From: Prevotellaceae bacterium UBA1720
GTDB lineage: Bacteria > Bacteroidota > Bacteroidia > Bacteroidales > Bacteroidaceae
Assembly (NCBI GenBank): GCA_002317475.1
Contig: DCIS01000169.1
Location: forward strand, 1-32,510
Length of the DNA stretch: 32,510 nt
Reading direction: 5' to 3'
Below the pieces are notes generated by a model that saw nothing but the letters and a program-made list of their open reading frames with translations, did no database searches and had not been told where the DNA came from. Position numbers and translations under genes: made by a program. The first letter of the stretch is position 1; each line of letters begins with the position of its first letter. Positions 15,844 through 25,633 of this stretch are shown here, one piece after another.

Positions 15844-18081
15844 TCATAGTTTAATTGTCGTGCTGCAGTATACTGGTGTCAGCAACATCTGCGACGCATT
15901 GTCTTGATAGACAGGGCATAGCGTGGTAACCTGATAGACGGGCACCGAACCAGATGGTGAAAGACGTGTGACACGAAGTTCCCATTGCCCGTTATCGCTA
16001 CGCTGACTCAAGGGTAGGTAGATGTAGCTCTCGGTACCCTCCACTGGCGTGCCGTCACCCGAACTCGTACCACGGTTGAATCCCTTGGGCCAACGGAGAC
16101 CAAGGTGCAGACCAGTCTCAGTCGACTCGCTGTCAATCATGTCGAACGAAGCAATCTTACAGAGTGACTGGAACTGAGCACGAGAGGGAAGCAACGAAAC
16201 CGTAAGTGCGGAAGCGGGCTGCTCGCTACCAGCATCGCGCGTCCAGTACAAATTGCCAATCTTCACATGGCTTGTGACAGGCTTGAAGGTCGTCAGGTTC
16301 TGCTCAGGCCTACCCAGCACAGCATCGGGCAGGATGTGCAAGTCGTGATAATAGTAATATATCTGCTTGAGCTTACCTGTCTGTGAGTCAAAGAGGCCGG
16401 CAAAACGTGCATCCGAGGCGCGAATGGTGTCGGGCTCGTAGGTGGACTCATCGCCAAACCAGCGTATATCACCGGGGTTGTGACTCTTATCACCCAGGAA
16501 GATGCCGTGCGTGAGATAGGGACGGCCATTGATCACTGGGTAAGCCACGTCTACCAGAGCATCCTTACGGATCGAGGGCACATATTCTCTGGTCAAGAGC
16601 ATGCGGGCATTCTCGCCCTCCATGCCAAAGGCCAGATAGGTGTCATCATTCAGGACGTTCTCCAGCGAGAAGCCGAAGGTGTCGTACCCCTTGTCCTCGG
16701 CCATAGCAGAACAGTTGACGCCTTGACGCTGAAGTTCGTTCAGCAAAACCTGACGCACATGACTGCGCTTTTGGGTATCGGTGATCAGATCGTAGATGGG
16801 AATGGTGCGAAGGTCCACCAAGGCAAGGTTATCCGTCAACAGCGCTCCATCTTCGTCGCGCAAGGTTTCCTGCCAGGCGGTGAGGTCGGGCATGTCGCCC
16901 CTTTCAAGGCTTGCAATGAGCGCTTCACGTGTCTCTTCTGAACCACCTTCACAATGGAACTGGTATTGAGGATCCAGTCCCTCGAGGTAGGAGTCGGACA
17001 CATCGTGTGTGGTCTCTGTACTACCGTCGACGAAGAAACGCTTCTTGGTGATGCTCTTGGTGATTTCCTTATGCGTATAGAGCGTGTCGCGGGTGACAAG
17101 GGCACTAATAGATATATATCCACCCAAGTCGGCAGAGACGCAGAAATGAGTACCGTAGGCGCTGATGAACTGCAGCACTGCAGCATCGTCAACAGAACCG
17201 TTTGAAGGCAGTTGTTCCACGGCCTTCAGGAATGCATCGGTAAAGACCGTACTGGGTTCGACAGACGTGATCATACCCATATCGACCGTACGGCTGGTCA
17301 CCGTCTCACACAGACGGATATAGCTGCAAGTCTGGCTGACAGACTTTTTGGATTTAGAGAACTCCTCAATGTCGGACTTGCTACCCCAGAATATCACGTC
17401 ATTTGCAGACGACTCGGAATAGGAACGCGACAACTGCGTGTAGGTGTTGCCGGAGAATGCGTTGACGTTCTCGGCATGGCGGTAACTCTCTGTGATATAC
17501 TGCATTCCCTCCTGATTCTCCAGGGCGATAATCTTGTCGTAGTCCAGAATGGGCAGGGCAGAGAAGGCGTCGTCATCAGCATATTTCAGTGCCATATTGT
17601 AGCCATAGCCCATAGCATGCTGGCGTTCCATGGTTCCTGTCATAGTACTGTTACCGGATTCCTCCTGTTCGAGGGAGAGAACGTAGCGGTTCTCTGGATC
17701 GTCGGGGTCAGCAAGGGTGATAGTGGCAAAGCGTGAGGGTCTATGATTTTCAGCAACCTTAAATGAAAGTATGGCATTTCCCGAACCCTCGGTAGCAGAA
17801 AGGGAAATCCAATCTGCATCAGTACTCAGCATCCAATTGGTGTTTTGATCCTTCCCATCATCACCTACCGACACCTCAGCAACAAGGGTGTACCACCCCT
17901 GAAACGACTTTAAGAGGTTTGACGGGGTATGCAACTTCAACTTTTTGGCTGAACTTGGGGTTACCGGGTCTGGTTCTATAACATCATCATTGTGGTGATG
18001 GCAGGCCCCGAGCACCAGGGCAAGCACCAACAACAGGACGCTGCTACCTGAACGATAATATTTATTATTTCTTACAGACAT
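15844..18081 (-). CDS. BACON-MACPF lipoprotein with C-terminal extension (M3)
   Basis: The 745-residue lipoprotein (C27, LGAC followed by His-rich HHHNDD) is the largest MACPF protein here. Residues about 46-140 form a BACON-type Ig-like domain (WISLSATEGSGNAILSFKV, VLSLEQE). The MACPF domain (about 157-445) has MGYGYN, the exact signature YGTHFCVSADLGG at 309-321 and the close TAWQETL...LRTIPIYDLI. A C-terminal domain (about 450-745) includes LLPSRAQFQSL and YIYLPLSQ, reminiscent of FISUMP-type domains (weak). BACON domains are thought to bind carbohydrate or mucin, so the protein may dock on glycans before insertion; that is inference. Gaps to its neighbours are 12 and 10 bp. Confidence 0.92.
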   Translation of the reverse strand: MSVRNNKYYRSGSSVLLLVLALVLGACHHHNDDVIEPDPVTPSSAKKLKLHTPSNLLKSFQGWYTLVAEVSVGDDGKDQNTNWMLSTDADWISLSATEGSGNAILSFKVAENHRPSRFATITLADPDDPENRYVLSLEQEESGNSTMTGTMERQHAMGYGYNMALKYADDDAFSALPILDYDKIIALENQEGMQYITESYRHAENVNAFSGNTYTQLSRSYSESSANDVIFWGSKSDIEEFSKSKKSVSQTCSYIRLCETVTSRTVDMGMITSVEPSTVFTDAFLKAVEQLPSNGSVDDAAVLQFISAYGTHFCVSADLGGYISISALVTRDTLYTHKEITKSITKKRFFVDGSTETTHDVSDSYLEGLDPQYQFHCEGGSEETREALIASLERGDMPDLTAWQETLRDEDGALLTDNLALVDLRTIPIYDLITDTQKRSHVRQVLLNELQRQGVNCSAMAEDKGYDTFGFSLENVLNDDTYLAFGMEGENARMLLTREYVPSIRKDALVDVAYPVINGRPYLTHGIFLGDKSHNPGDIRWFGDESTYEPDTIRASDARFAGLFDSQTGKLKQIYYYYHDLHILPDAVLGRPEQNLTTFKPVTSHVKIGNLYWTRDAGSEQPASALTVSLLPSRAQFQSLCKIASFDMIDSESTETGLHLGLRWPKGFNRGTSSGDGTPVEGTESYIYLPLSQRSDNGQWELRVTRLSPSGSVPVYQVTTLCPVYQDNASQMLLTPVYCSTTIKL

Positions 18082-18093
18082 TCTCTCGGGGGA

Positions 18094-19452
18094 TTATTTC
18101 TGGGTAAGGATATAATCGTAATAAGTCTTTAATACATCATGAGCCTTTTTGTCAAAGACAACGGCATAGATAGGAATCAGCTCCATATCAATCATCACGC
18201 AGTTAGAGGGCTCCACACTCTGTTGCCAAAGCAGAATCTGTTCGTTTTCAATTTTTCCTTCTGTAGCCAGGATGTTGACCTTATTGACGTCGCCACCACG
18301 GATAACCACCTTCGAGTCAGTGTTCTGGCTGACACTCTCCTTGTGGTCTTCGTACTTACCAGAACCATTTACAGTGACCTTAACACCATTCATCATCAGG
18401 GCTACGTCCAGTGCACCGGCCACGGTGAAATTCTCGTTGAGGATAGACTTCTTGACACTAAGCTCATAGTCGAGTGTGCAACCCATGACCGACTTGCTGA
18501 TGAAGCAAGGACCGCAAACCTGAAGGAATTCGCGGCAGATGGGGTTGGTAAGGGTGGTATCGTTGCTTTGTGAAGCAAGGCTATTGATGCGATCAATAAA
18601 GTTTTCGAGATACATATAGAAACCAGGAGCATAGAGTCTGTCACGCAGTTCCTCGTTCTTCTGTGCCACAGCCACGATGTTCATGTAATTGATCTCACGG
18701 GTGTAATTGTAAGCCTTTAGGCGCTTCATGGCATACGTTCTGGAATCATCGGAAGAAGTCTCATTCTCGTAGGTACCTGATACCTTAACAGCCACCTGAC
18801 GGAAGTCTACACTCAGCGATGCGCTGATGGCCAGTTTGTTCTGCAACTCCTCCTGACTGTCGGCAATGATAACCTCTTCTACAACGCCAGGATAGAGATC
18901 ATCCACGATGAAGTTGTAATTGGTGCTCTGCTGGAGCTCGTCGAGCTGGCAGAGGTTGAAGAGCTCCATATTGGCTCCCAGACAGTAGTTGGTGTTGGGC
19001 ATGTAACTGAATCCCGCACCCTTGTTGGAAGAGAATACGCCAGAAATGACATCGAGGGTGCTGTTGGCAGTCTGCTTGATGTTGGCACGAGTCTCAGTAA
19101 AACCTGCTGCACGTGTTTCACCAGTCTTGGTAAGAATCAGCTGACCCTCGCGATCGCCCTGCCAGTTGTTACCTACAATCACCTTGACAACGGCATCGCC
19201 CGTACCGCAATCAGTCACAGGAACGATATAGGGCACTGTGCTTGACAGTGTCCAGTCGCCATCGGCATGGATATGAGCATAGTAGGTTGAACACAAGGCA
19301 TCGGCCATAGTGACGGGTTGGCCCTTCTCATCGGTAAGGGTTAGAGACTGATTTGAATCAGCTTCAGAAACAGCAACATCCATTACCTCCTTGTCGCTGC
19401 AAGAGTACAGGAATGGAAGCACACAGCTTAAAAGAACAATAATTTTTTTCAT
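18094..19452 (-). CDS. MACPF-type lipoprotein with BACON-like N-terminus (M2)
   Basis: The 452-residue lipoprotein has a short signal ending at LYSC (C18) followed by SDKE. A beta-rich N-terminal region (about 36-112, DGDWTLSS...GNNWQGDREGQLIL) resembles BACON/Ig-like modules. The MACPF-type core runs from about 135: KGAGFSY, the signature position CGPCFISKSVMGC at 313-325 (His and second Gly replaced), GGDVNKVNILA, and the close LLWQQSV...ELIPIYAVV. It ends right after the core, so it lacks the extra C-terminal domain of M3 and M4. It aligns best with M5, with similar spacing of every motif but without the repeat insert. It lies 14 bp after M1 and 12 bp before M3. Confidence 0.82.
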   Translation of the reverse strand: MKKIIVLLSCVLPFLYSCSDKEVMDVAVSEADSNQSLTLTDEKGQPVTMADALCSTYYAHIHADGDWTLSSTVPYIVPVTDCGTGDAVVKVIVGNNWQGDREGQLILTKTGETRAAGFTETRANIKQTANSTLDVISGVFSSNKGAGFSYMPNTNYCLGANMELFNLCQLDELQQSTNYNFIVDDLYPGVVEEVIIADSQEELQNKLAISASLSVDFRQVAVKVSGTYENETSSDDSRTYAMKRLKAYNYTREINYMNIVAVAQKNEELRDRLYAPGFYMYLENFIDRINSLASQSNDTTLTNPICREFLQVCGPCFISKSVMGCTLDYELSVKKSILNENFTVAGALDVALMMNGVKVTVNGSGKYEDHKESVSQNTDSKVVIRGGDVNKVNILATEGKIENEQILLWQQSVEPSNCVMIDMELIPIYAVVFDKKAHDVLKTYYDYILTQK

Positions 19453-19466
19453 TGTGGTGTGTATGT

Positions 19467-20543
19467 TTATAGTTTATATTCGTTCATCTGACGTTCGATC
19501 TCCTTGCGAGCAACACCTGTGAAGAGGCATGAGATAGAAGCGAGCTTTAAGTCACAAAGTACGCAGTTGTCTTTCATCATCCCCTGACCAAAGACAAAAC
19601 TATCCGTCCACTTCTTGAATTGGGTGTTACTGATGGAATCGGTATTGTTGATGATGGAGACAAGTTGCACGTCGCCTCCATAAGCGGTGATGTCCTCGGT
19701 GTAGTGTCCGCTGATCTGTCGGCGGAACTCCTCATAGTTGACTTCTGCCTTAGCCTGCACCAGCTTGGTGAATTCTGCCTTTAGGGCACCCTGTACAGAC
19801 ATACCGTTGGTCAGATAGGCTTTTTCTATGGTCATACGGTACTCCAGATATCCACCCATTGAGGAACGGCACACGAATGCAATACCCCAGCGATTGAGGA
19901 AGTCCTTCACATCACTCGCCAGATTGGTTTGGTCTGCCGAACTGGAATTATAGGCTTGCAGACGCTCCCAGTCTTGACGGAAGACTGGTGTAAAATAACC
20001 CGAGGCGGATTTAGCAGCCGAGGCCGCAACATTATCGTATTGCAATTCACGCGTGAAGAGTGATTCCTTAATTCGCATGATACCATACGTATACTTACGA
20101 CTCTCAATGTCAGTCTGTGAGTACGAACCTGAAACGGTGATGCTACCCACATCGATAGCCGTAGAGAGACCTATTGAGCCTGCCAGATAAATCTTGGTGG
20201 TAAGGTCGCTCTCGCTATCCGAGACCTCCACCTGCTGTTCAGAGGTGCGCTGCTCGTCGTCGCAGATATAATCCGCCTTGTCCTTGTTCTGCAGTACATC
20301 AAGCCCCTGAATGTCAAAGATCTGATAACGTACGCCCTTACCGTAGTCGGCACGTAGGTCATACGAGAAGCCCACCCCCAGTTCATACGTAGCCTGAGAG
20401 CATAGCTTCGATACGCCATTTTGTGTGGCAACACGGCGTGCATCCGGCAAGTCATCGTCATTGCACGATGACAACATAGCCGAAATGCATAGAGCCGAAA
20501 GCAGCAATAGCGACTGTTGTCCAAATAGTTTTCTAATTGTCAT
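19467..20543 (-). CDS. minimal MACPF-type lipoprotein (M1)
   Basis: The 358-residue protein is the shortest of the five and has almost nothing beyond a MACPF core. Its signal ends at LSSC (C27) followed by NDDD. Motifs: LGVGFSYD at about 55, a signature-like WGIAFVCRSSMGG at 219-231 (both Gly present, His replaced by Ala), AYGGDVQLVSI, and KWTDSF...DLKLASISCLF. The two membrane-inserting helix clusters would lie at about 115-160 and 240-285. A bare core may be an oligomerisation partner for longer MACPF proteins; that is inference. It is first of four tightly spaced MACPF genes and begins 9 bp after the 1690-residue protein's stop. Confidence 0.83.
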   Translation of the reverse strand: MTIRKLFGQQSLLLLSALCISAMLSSCNDDDLPDARRVATQNGVSKLCSQATYELGVGFSYDLRADYGKGVRYQIFDIQGLDVLQNKDKADYICDDEQRTSEQQVEVSDSESDLTTKIYLAGSIGLSTAIDVGSITVSGSYSQTDIESRKYTYGIMRIKESLFTRELQYDNVAASAAKSASGYFTPVFRQDWERLQAYNSSSADQTNLASDVKDFLNRWGIAFVCRSSMGGYLEYRMTIEKAYLTNGMSVQGALKAEFTKLVQAKAEVNYEEFRRQISGHYTEDITAYGGDVQLVSIINNTDSISNTQFKKWTDSFVFGQGMMKDNCVLCDLKLASISCLFTGVARKEIERQMNEYKL

Positions 20544-20552
20544 AATGTATGT

Positions 20553-23500
20553 TTATTTCAGTATTTTCTTTCCATTGCTTATAACGATGACATGTTGTCT
20601 GCCTGTTTGTGGCACGGGACGTCCTTGGATGTCATAAAGCTGGTTGGTCTGATCATGCTGGCCTTCAGCCTGTGCATCAGGTTCGAGGATGATTTCGCAA
20701 GCATCAAACATGGCAGCGCGTGTTCCGGCAATCGTCATGTACCAGCGGTAGGGATAGACGTGGCTTTTCTCGGTAGTCTTGAGCAACATGCTTCCCTCAT
20801 CGGAAATCTTATAGTGTCCTTCGCCGATGGATTGTGTCTGATAGGTACCTGTCAGTTTGACGCTGCCCTGGGCATCGGTGGGTTGGGCATTGAAGTCGAT
20901 GTGCATGGGTTGCTGACCGTTGTCCTCAGCAGTTGCAAGCAATGACAGGCTGTAGCAGGAGCGATCGTCGGATTTCTTAGGCAGAATCAAGCCGGGTGTT
21001 CCAGCGGGCAAACGGTCGGCCTGAACGAAACGCAGTGTCTGCTTTTTGTCATCAACTTTCCAGGTGTCGGTTATGGCCAGACGTGCCAGGATGAGTCCGT
21101 CGGGCAACTGGTCCTCACGGATATCAACAGGCAGACAGATGCTGTTATAGCCCTTAAGCGTCTCGCGCTCGTATCCAACCTTGGCTGCATATAGCTGATG
21201 AACATCGTAGGGTAGTCGGATATTGTCACACTGATCATTAAGGGTCAGGTGCTCAGCGGTATAGGTCAGTTGTGGTTCCTGCTGTCCGTCCACCTTGACG
21301 TAGGCGGTATCAACGTTGTAGTAATCGAAATCGTAACCATAACTTGCATCCGCGCGATGAACTGGCTTTCCGCCCAGGGTGGGCATGTCGTCAACACCGA
21401 AGGTCTGTCCCCACAAGGAAACGGCTGAACCCGATGTGTTCTGGCTCAAGGCGTATGCGGTGGCACCACTACTCAACTGATCATCGGTACATGGCACACA
21501 GTTCGTGAAGTTCTTCGCAATGGATGTGGAGGCGTAGGCTCGGCTGTTGCTCTCAGCCAGATAGCTACAGTTGGAGGCTTTGCCATTGCTGCCCGAGCAA
21601 GTACCTACGATGGCACCTGCCTTTTCAGCACTGCCTGATGAGGTAACGGCAGAGAGTACTAAGCAGTTGTGTACCTGTGCATTGCTATTCAGGAAACCGG
21701 CTATACCGCCCGCAGTCTTCTGCTTGTCGGTACATTTGACGGGGCAGTCCACCAGACAGTCGCGTATGATGGTATTGTTCTGCGCACCACCCACGATGGC
21801 TCCCACATGACCATTGGAGGTAATACCCTCACCCAGAAGGACGATACCCGAAATGGAGGCCTTGCTGGTGACAGCAAACAATCCGCTGAAGGCTGCTTTG
21901 GTGTCATCAATAATCATTCCACTGATGCGGTGTCCACCTCCCTCGAAGGTACCGTTGTAGGGTACCTTTGCCGAACCCATGCACGTCCAGTTGCCTTTTT
22001 CTTTGCATTGCAGGTCGATGTCGGCCATCAGACGGGCATTCAGCACCGTACGGGTGTCTTTCTGGCTGTTGACCAACTCGGCAAACTTACGCAATTGGGC
22101 TCCGTTGCTAATCTGATAATAGTTATCTACGAGTATGAGATTGTCATCCTCGATGATAACTGGCTCCTCTGGTGCAACGGGAGTCTCTTCAACGGCTAGC
22201 TGTGGCGTCTTCTTGGGACTGGTCAACTGGTAGGCCGTGGAGAGCAGCTGGTAGTAGTAGTCGTTCTTCATCGTCTGGTTGACCAAGTCGTTCTTGAATG
22301 CACCGGGTTCGATTTCTGTGATTTTTGAACCGTCGACGGTACCTGATCCCACCCAATAGAGTGTGCTTTCGGTCTGGGGGATGAAGACGTTCTGAATGGT
22401 GACGGGTTGGATGTCCCAACCTTGGTAACGACCGTCGGCCTGTCCCACCACGCGACCTATCTGTGAGGTCACAGCCTCATCCGACTCGGCAACCTGTCCC
22501 AGGCAGATACTGTTAGCCAGACGGGCATGGGCACCCACTATGGCTCCCACCAAACCTCCTGTCTGACTGGTACCCCGTACATTGACGTTTGAGATGACCG
22601 ACGAAATCTCGCCACGACTGAGCAAACCTGCCACAGCACCTGTGGCACGTCCACCATTCACTTCACCTTCCAGGCGCAGGTTGCAGATGAGTGCATTGTC
22701 GTGTACCACACCAAAGAGTCCTTGGTTTGCCTCCTCGCTGTTCACCATCAGTCCCTTTATGGTATGTCCTTGTCCATCAAAGATGCCTCGGAAGGCTATA
22801 CCATCATAGCGAATTCCCTGACGTGACAAGAGGTCGTATGTTACATCGGGATTATGGCCGATGGGGGTCCAGGGATCTCCGCCGAGGTCGATGTCGGCAC
22901 CGAGACGTATGTACCAAAATTTCTTGGATACGATGCCATCATGCTCTTCCGTCGCGGAGGCATTAACCTCATCGGCAAAGGCACGCAGTTCGTCGGCTGT
23001 GTTGATGGTCACGCTGGGATACGCCTTGCGGGCGTTGTATCCGCAGATTCCACATTCGCCCTCACCGCTATAGTCGATGCAGTTGTGGGCAGCCAATATT
23101 ACATTGTTATACGACTTCTGGTCTATATGATCGCTGAATTCATGTGTCCTGTCTTCCCCAGCGGGGTAAGGGATAGAGTCGAGAGGAGCCATGAAGTCGG
23201 AGACATTCTGGTGATATTTAATATAATTTGAACTACGTGCCCTTGATTTTGCCCAAGCACCAGAGTTTAGGTTCTTCTGGTCAACCTTTCGTGACAGCTG
23301 AAAACTGGGGGTGAATATTCTGTTGAAATTACCCTCAGGCTGATACCTGAGCTGATCGTAGTTGAGGGGAGAGGTGAAGTTGACAGACGAGGACATGGAG
23401 TTTCCTATCATCAGATAAGTGTCGTTGCTTGTAAAGTTGGTGCGCAGGTTGCTGTCAAATTCATCTAACTGATAGAAAACATCCGTATTGTAGAATATTT

Positions 23501-25625
23501 CATACAAGTCACGATCCCAACCTCCGAAGACCACACCATAGAAACCCTTATCACCCAGATCCTTATATACCTTCAAGTGTCCGACGATAAGATTCCCGGA
23601 AGGGGCACTGAGATTCATATCCATGCTACCCACCACGATGCCGGCATTGTGGGCATTGGCAGCCACGTTCATGTTGATCGTACAGGCAGTAATGTGACCG
23701 AGATCGCGAGCCACAAGACCTGCCGCATCTGTATATACCTTATTATTATTAATATCCTGTTCCACTTTGCCGGCAACAGACAGGCGGTCCACCGAACCAT
23801 TTTCGTTCAGCACTCCGATGAATCCTACGCGCTCGGAATCCTTGCCTTCCACAACGGTGAGATTACCGATGATGTGACCATTACCATTCAATTTGCCATC
23901 AAAGCTTTCCACGGTATGCCATACATCGCCTGTGGGCAGATAGACGTCAGTCTTCAGATTGACATTGCCACGCGACACAGGGGCGTAGGCTTCAAAGAAG
24001 TATAAATCTCCCAGACTGCGGATGTCGTAGTCGCCCGATTGGTCAACATCGGGTAGGTTCATGCCATAGGAATGGGGATACCCCATCAGATGTCCTTGTA
24101 CCGACTCGAAACTGTCGTATGTCTCAAACTTCATGGCATCAATAGCCTTAACCAGATGTTCTTCGTTCTGGTAGTCACCCTCCTCGACGGCTGGCACCAC
24201 ATCAATGCTCTCCTGGTCGTTGACCTTCAGAAGCACAGTGGTACACAGGGCAGGCAGCACATCGACGGGCAGGCAACGGGTGCCTATACCCTGTATCGTG
24301 ACGTCGCGATGGGCCACCAGTCCGCTGAGGTCCGAATGAACGGGGAAGGGCAGCTTGGTCTCCATGAGTCCGCGACGCTGGGTGATAAAGGTTACCTTAT
24401 TACAATAAGCATCAACTGGCATGATGAAAGCCCCACCATCCTCATGTGTTGCCGTCTCGTCGATAATCAGTTGTTGGCATTTGAAGATGTTTGTAGAGCC
24501 TTCAGTCTTTTGTCCGATGAGGACATTGACATCTTCGGCAATACCAGCATATTGGGTAGCAACAAGTACGTCGTTGGTCTCCATCTTGGGTTTACGCAAT
24601 GGTTGACCATTGTTCATGGCTACCTCCTTCACGCGACCATTATGGCAGAGCCAGTAGTAATTGACGGGGCGGAAACGGCTTTTGAAATCACCGAAGATCT
24701 GATAGTTACCCGAATTAGGGTTGACGCAGTCGGGTACGTATATGAAGCATTTTTTCCAGAGTTCAGCAGGAGCCCACTGTGTGGCTTTGTATCGCTTGCT
24801 GTCAAGGTATGGGGTATTCTCTAACCAGGGCAGTATGAGTGAGTACAAAGCAGAACCAGTGAAAGCATCGTCGCCCATATCGGTCAGATAGTAGGGCAAG
24901 CGCTGGAAACGAATGTCGCTGTAGGCAAAACACTCCTTGCCGATGTGGGTGACACCCTCGGGCATGTTTACCTGCTCCAGCCCCTTTGCCTGATAGAAAC
25001 AGCGGTCCGGTAAGCTGGTTATCTGGCTGGGGATGTCCAGTTCAGCCTGACCCTCGAAATACAAGCCTCGGGGCCAACTGATGCATGTGGCGGGCAGGTT
25101 GACCTGCGACTTACCATTGAGCGGAGCCAGGAAACGAACAGGACGGTTCAGGTTGTAGGTCTGAATGAACATCTCGCTCTGCTTGGCGAAGATAAACTCC
25201 TGATCGCTACTCTCGAGAGTGATGCTGGTGAGCTGTTCTTTCAGGGCATCTTCGTCAATTGCCACGATAGGGTCTGATTGTGATTGGATTTCGTACTCCA
25301 GCTTGGAGGGAATGGTGAAGTTGGAATTGTAGATTTCAATATCCTCGATGATCATACCACGTGGCACATATAGGTCATCCGACACTCGTGTGCCTCCCGT
25401 ATATTTCAGGAGCAGGGCGTAATCGCCGCTATAGGGAAGATAGCGCCAATAAGTGGAGTTGCTGAGGCTTTGGTTTACAATGCCCGTCTTGCAAATGGGG
25501 TATTCCTCGTCGCTGAAGACGTGGTTACTGAAATGATTGTCATCAGACGACGCAATAATGCGCTCTGCACGGACAGTTGCGACCGATAATATCAGAAGAA
25601 GTACTGAAAGGATGATATTTCTCAT
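20553..25625 (-). CDS. 1690-residue BspA-type LRR and GLUG-repeat surface protein
   Basis: This is a very large secreted protein with a classical signal peptide (cleavage near VRA-ER, 20/21) and no lipobox. Residues about 175-270 are BspA-type leucine-rich repeats (LPDRCFYQAKGLEQVNMPEG, HIGKECFAYS). Three beta-helix/GLUG regions follow at about 575-690, 945-1045 and 1220-1350, each opening with F(D/E)GxGHxI and containing G(G/A)xVG motifs. A Cys pair motif CGICGY lies near 860 and an EF-hand-like DVDQSGDYD near 526. Residues about 1490-1560 resemble a Prevotella beta-sandwich (ICLPVDI, LPAGTPGLILP). The end, LYDIQGRPVPQ...GKKILK, is a shortened sorting-type tail common in Prevotella. Likely an adhesin or ligand-binding surface protein. 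It is 8 bp after the protease gene. Confidence 0.9.
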   Translation of the reverse strand: MRNIILSVLLLILSVATVRAERIIASSDDNHFSNHVFSDEEYPICKTGIVNQSLSNSTYWRYLPYSGDYALLLKYTGGTRVSDDLYVPRGMIIEDIEIYNSNFTIPSKLEYEIQSQSDPIVAIDEDALKEQLTSITLESSDQEFIFAKQSEMFIQTYNLNRPVRFLAPLNGKSQVNLPATCISWPRGLYFEGQAELDIPSQITSLPDRCFYQAKGLEQVNMPEGVTHIGKECFAYSDIRFQRLPYYLTDMGDDAFTGSALYSLILPWLENTPYLDSKRYKATQWAPAELWKKCFIYVPDCVNPNSGNYQIFGDFKSRFRPVNYYWLCHNGRVKEVAMNNGQPLRKPKMETNDVLVATQYAGIAEDVNVLIGQKTEGSTNIFKCQQLIIDETATHEDGGAFIMPVDAYCNKVTFITQRRGLMETKLPFPVHSDLSGLVAHRDVTIQGIGTRCLPVDVLPALCTTVLLKVNDQESIDVVPAVEEGDYQNEEHLVKAIDAMKFETYDSFESVQGHLMGYPHSYGMNLPDVDQSGDYDIRSLGDLYFFEAYAPVSRGNVNLKTDVYLPTGDVWHTVESFDGKLNGNGHIIGNLTVVEGKDSERVGFIGVLNENGSVDRLSVAGKVEQDINNNKVYTDAAGLVARDLGHITACTINMNVAANAHNAGIVVGSMDMNLSAPSGNLIVGHLKVYKDLGDKGFYGVVFGGWDRDLYEIFYNTDVFYQLDEFDSNLRTNFTSNDTYLMIGNSMSSSVNFTSPLNYDQLRYQPEGNFNRIFTPSFQLSRKVDQKNLNSGAWAKSRARSSNYIKYHQNVSDFMAPLDSIPYPAGEDRTHEFSDHIDQKSYNNVILAAHNCIDYSGEGECGICGYNARKAYPSVTINTADELRAFADEVNASATEEHDGIVSKKFWYIRLGADIDLGGDPWTPIGHNPDVTYDLLSRQGIRYDGIAFRGIFDGQGHTIKGLMVNSEEANQGLFGVVHDNALICNLRLEGEVNGGRATGAVAGLLSRGEISSVISNVNVRGTSQTGGLVGAIVGAHARLANSICLGQVAESDEAVTSQIGRVVGQADGRYQGWDIQPVTIQNVFIPQTESTLYWVGSGTVDGSKITEIEPGAFKNDLVNQTMKNDYYYQLLSTAYQLTSPKKTPQLAVEETPVAPEEPVIIEDDNLILVDNYYQISNGAQLRKFAELVNSQKDTRTVLNARLMADIDLQCKEKGNWTCMGSAKVPYNGTFEGGGHRISGMIIDDTKAAFSGLFAVTSKASISGIVLLGEGITSNGHVGAIVGGAQNNTIIRDCLVDCPVKCTDKQKTAGGIAGFLNSNAQVHNCLVLSAVTSSGSAEKAGAIVGTCSGSNGKASNCSYLAESNSRAYASTSIAKNFTNCVPCTDDQLSSGATAYALSQNTSGSAVSLWGQTFGVDDMPTLGGKPVHRADASYGYDFDYYNVDTAYVKVDGQQEPQLTYTAEHLTLNDQCDNIRLPYDVHQLYAAKVGYERETLKGYNSICLPVDIREDQLPDGLILARLAITDTWKVDDKKQTLRFVQADRLPAGTPGLILPKKSDDRSCYSLSLLATAEDNGQQPMHIDFNAQPTDAQGSVKLTGTYQTQSIGEGHYKISDEGSMLLKTTEKSHVYPYRWYMTIAGTRAAMFDACEIILEPDAQAEGQHDQTNQLYDIQGRPVPQTGRQHVIVISNGKKILK

Positions 25626-25633
25626 TGTGGTAA

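Noticed and set aside
24072..24824. Plus-strand open frame of 250 codons
   Set aside because: It is antisense to the well-supported 1690-residue protein, has no promoter and shows no family resemblance.
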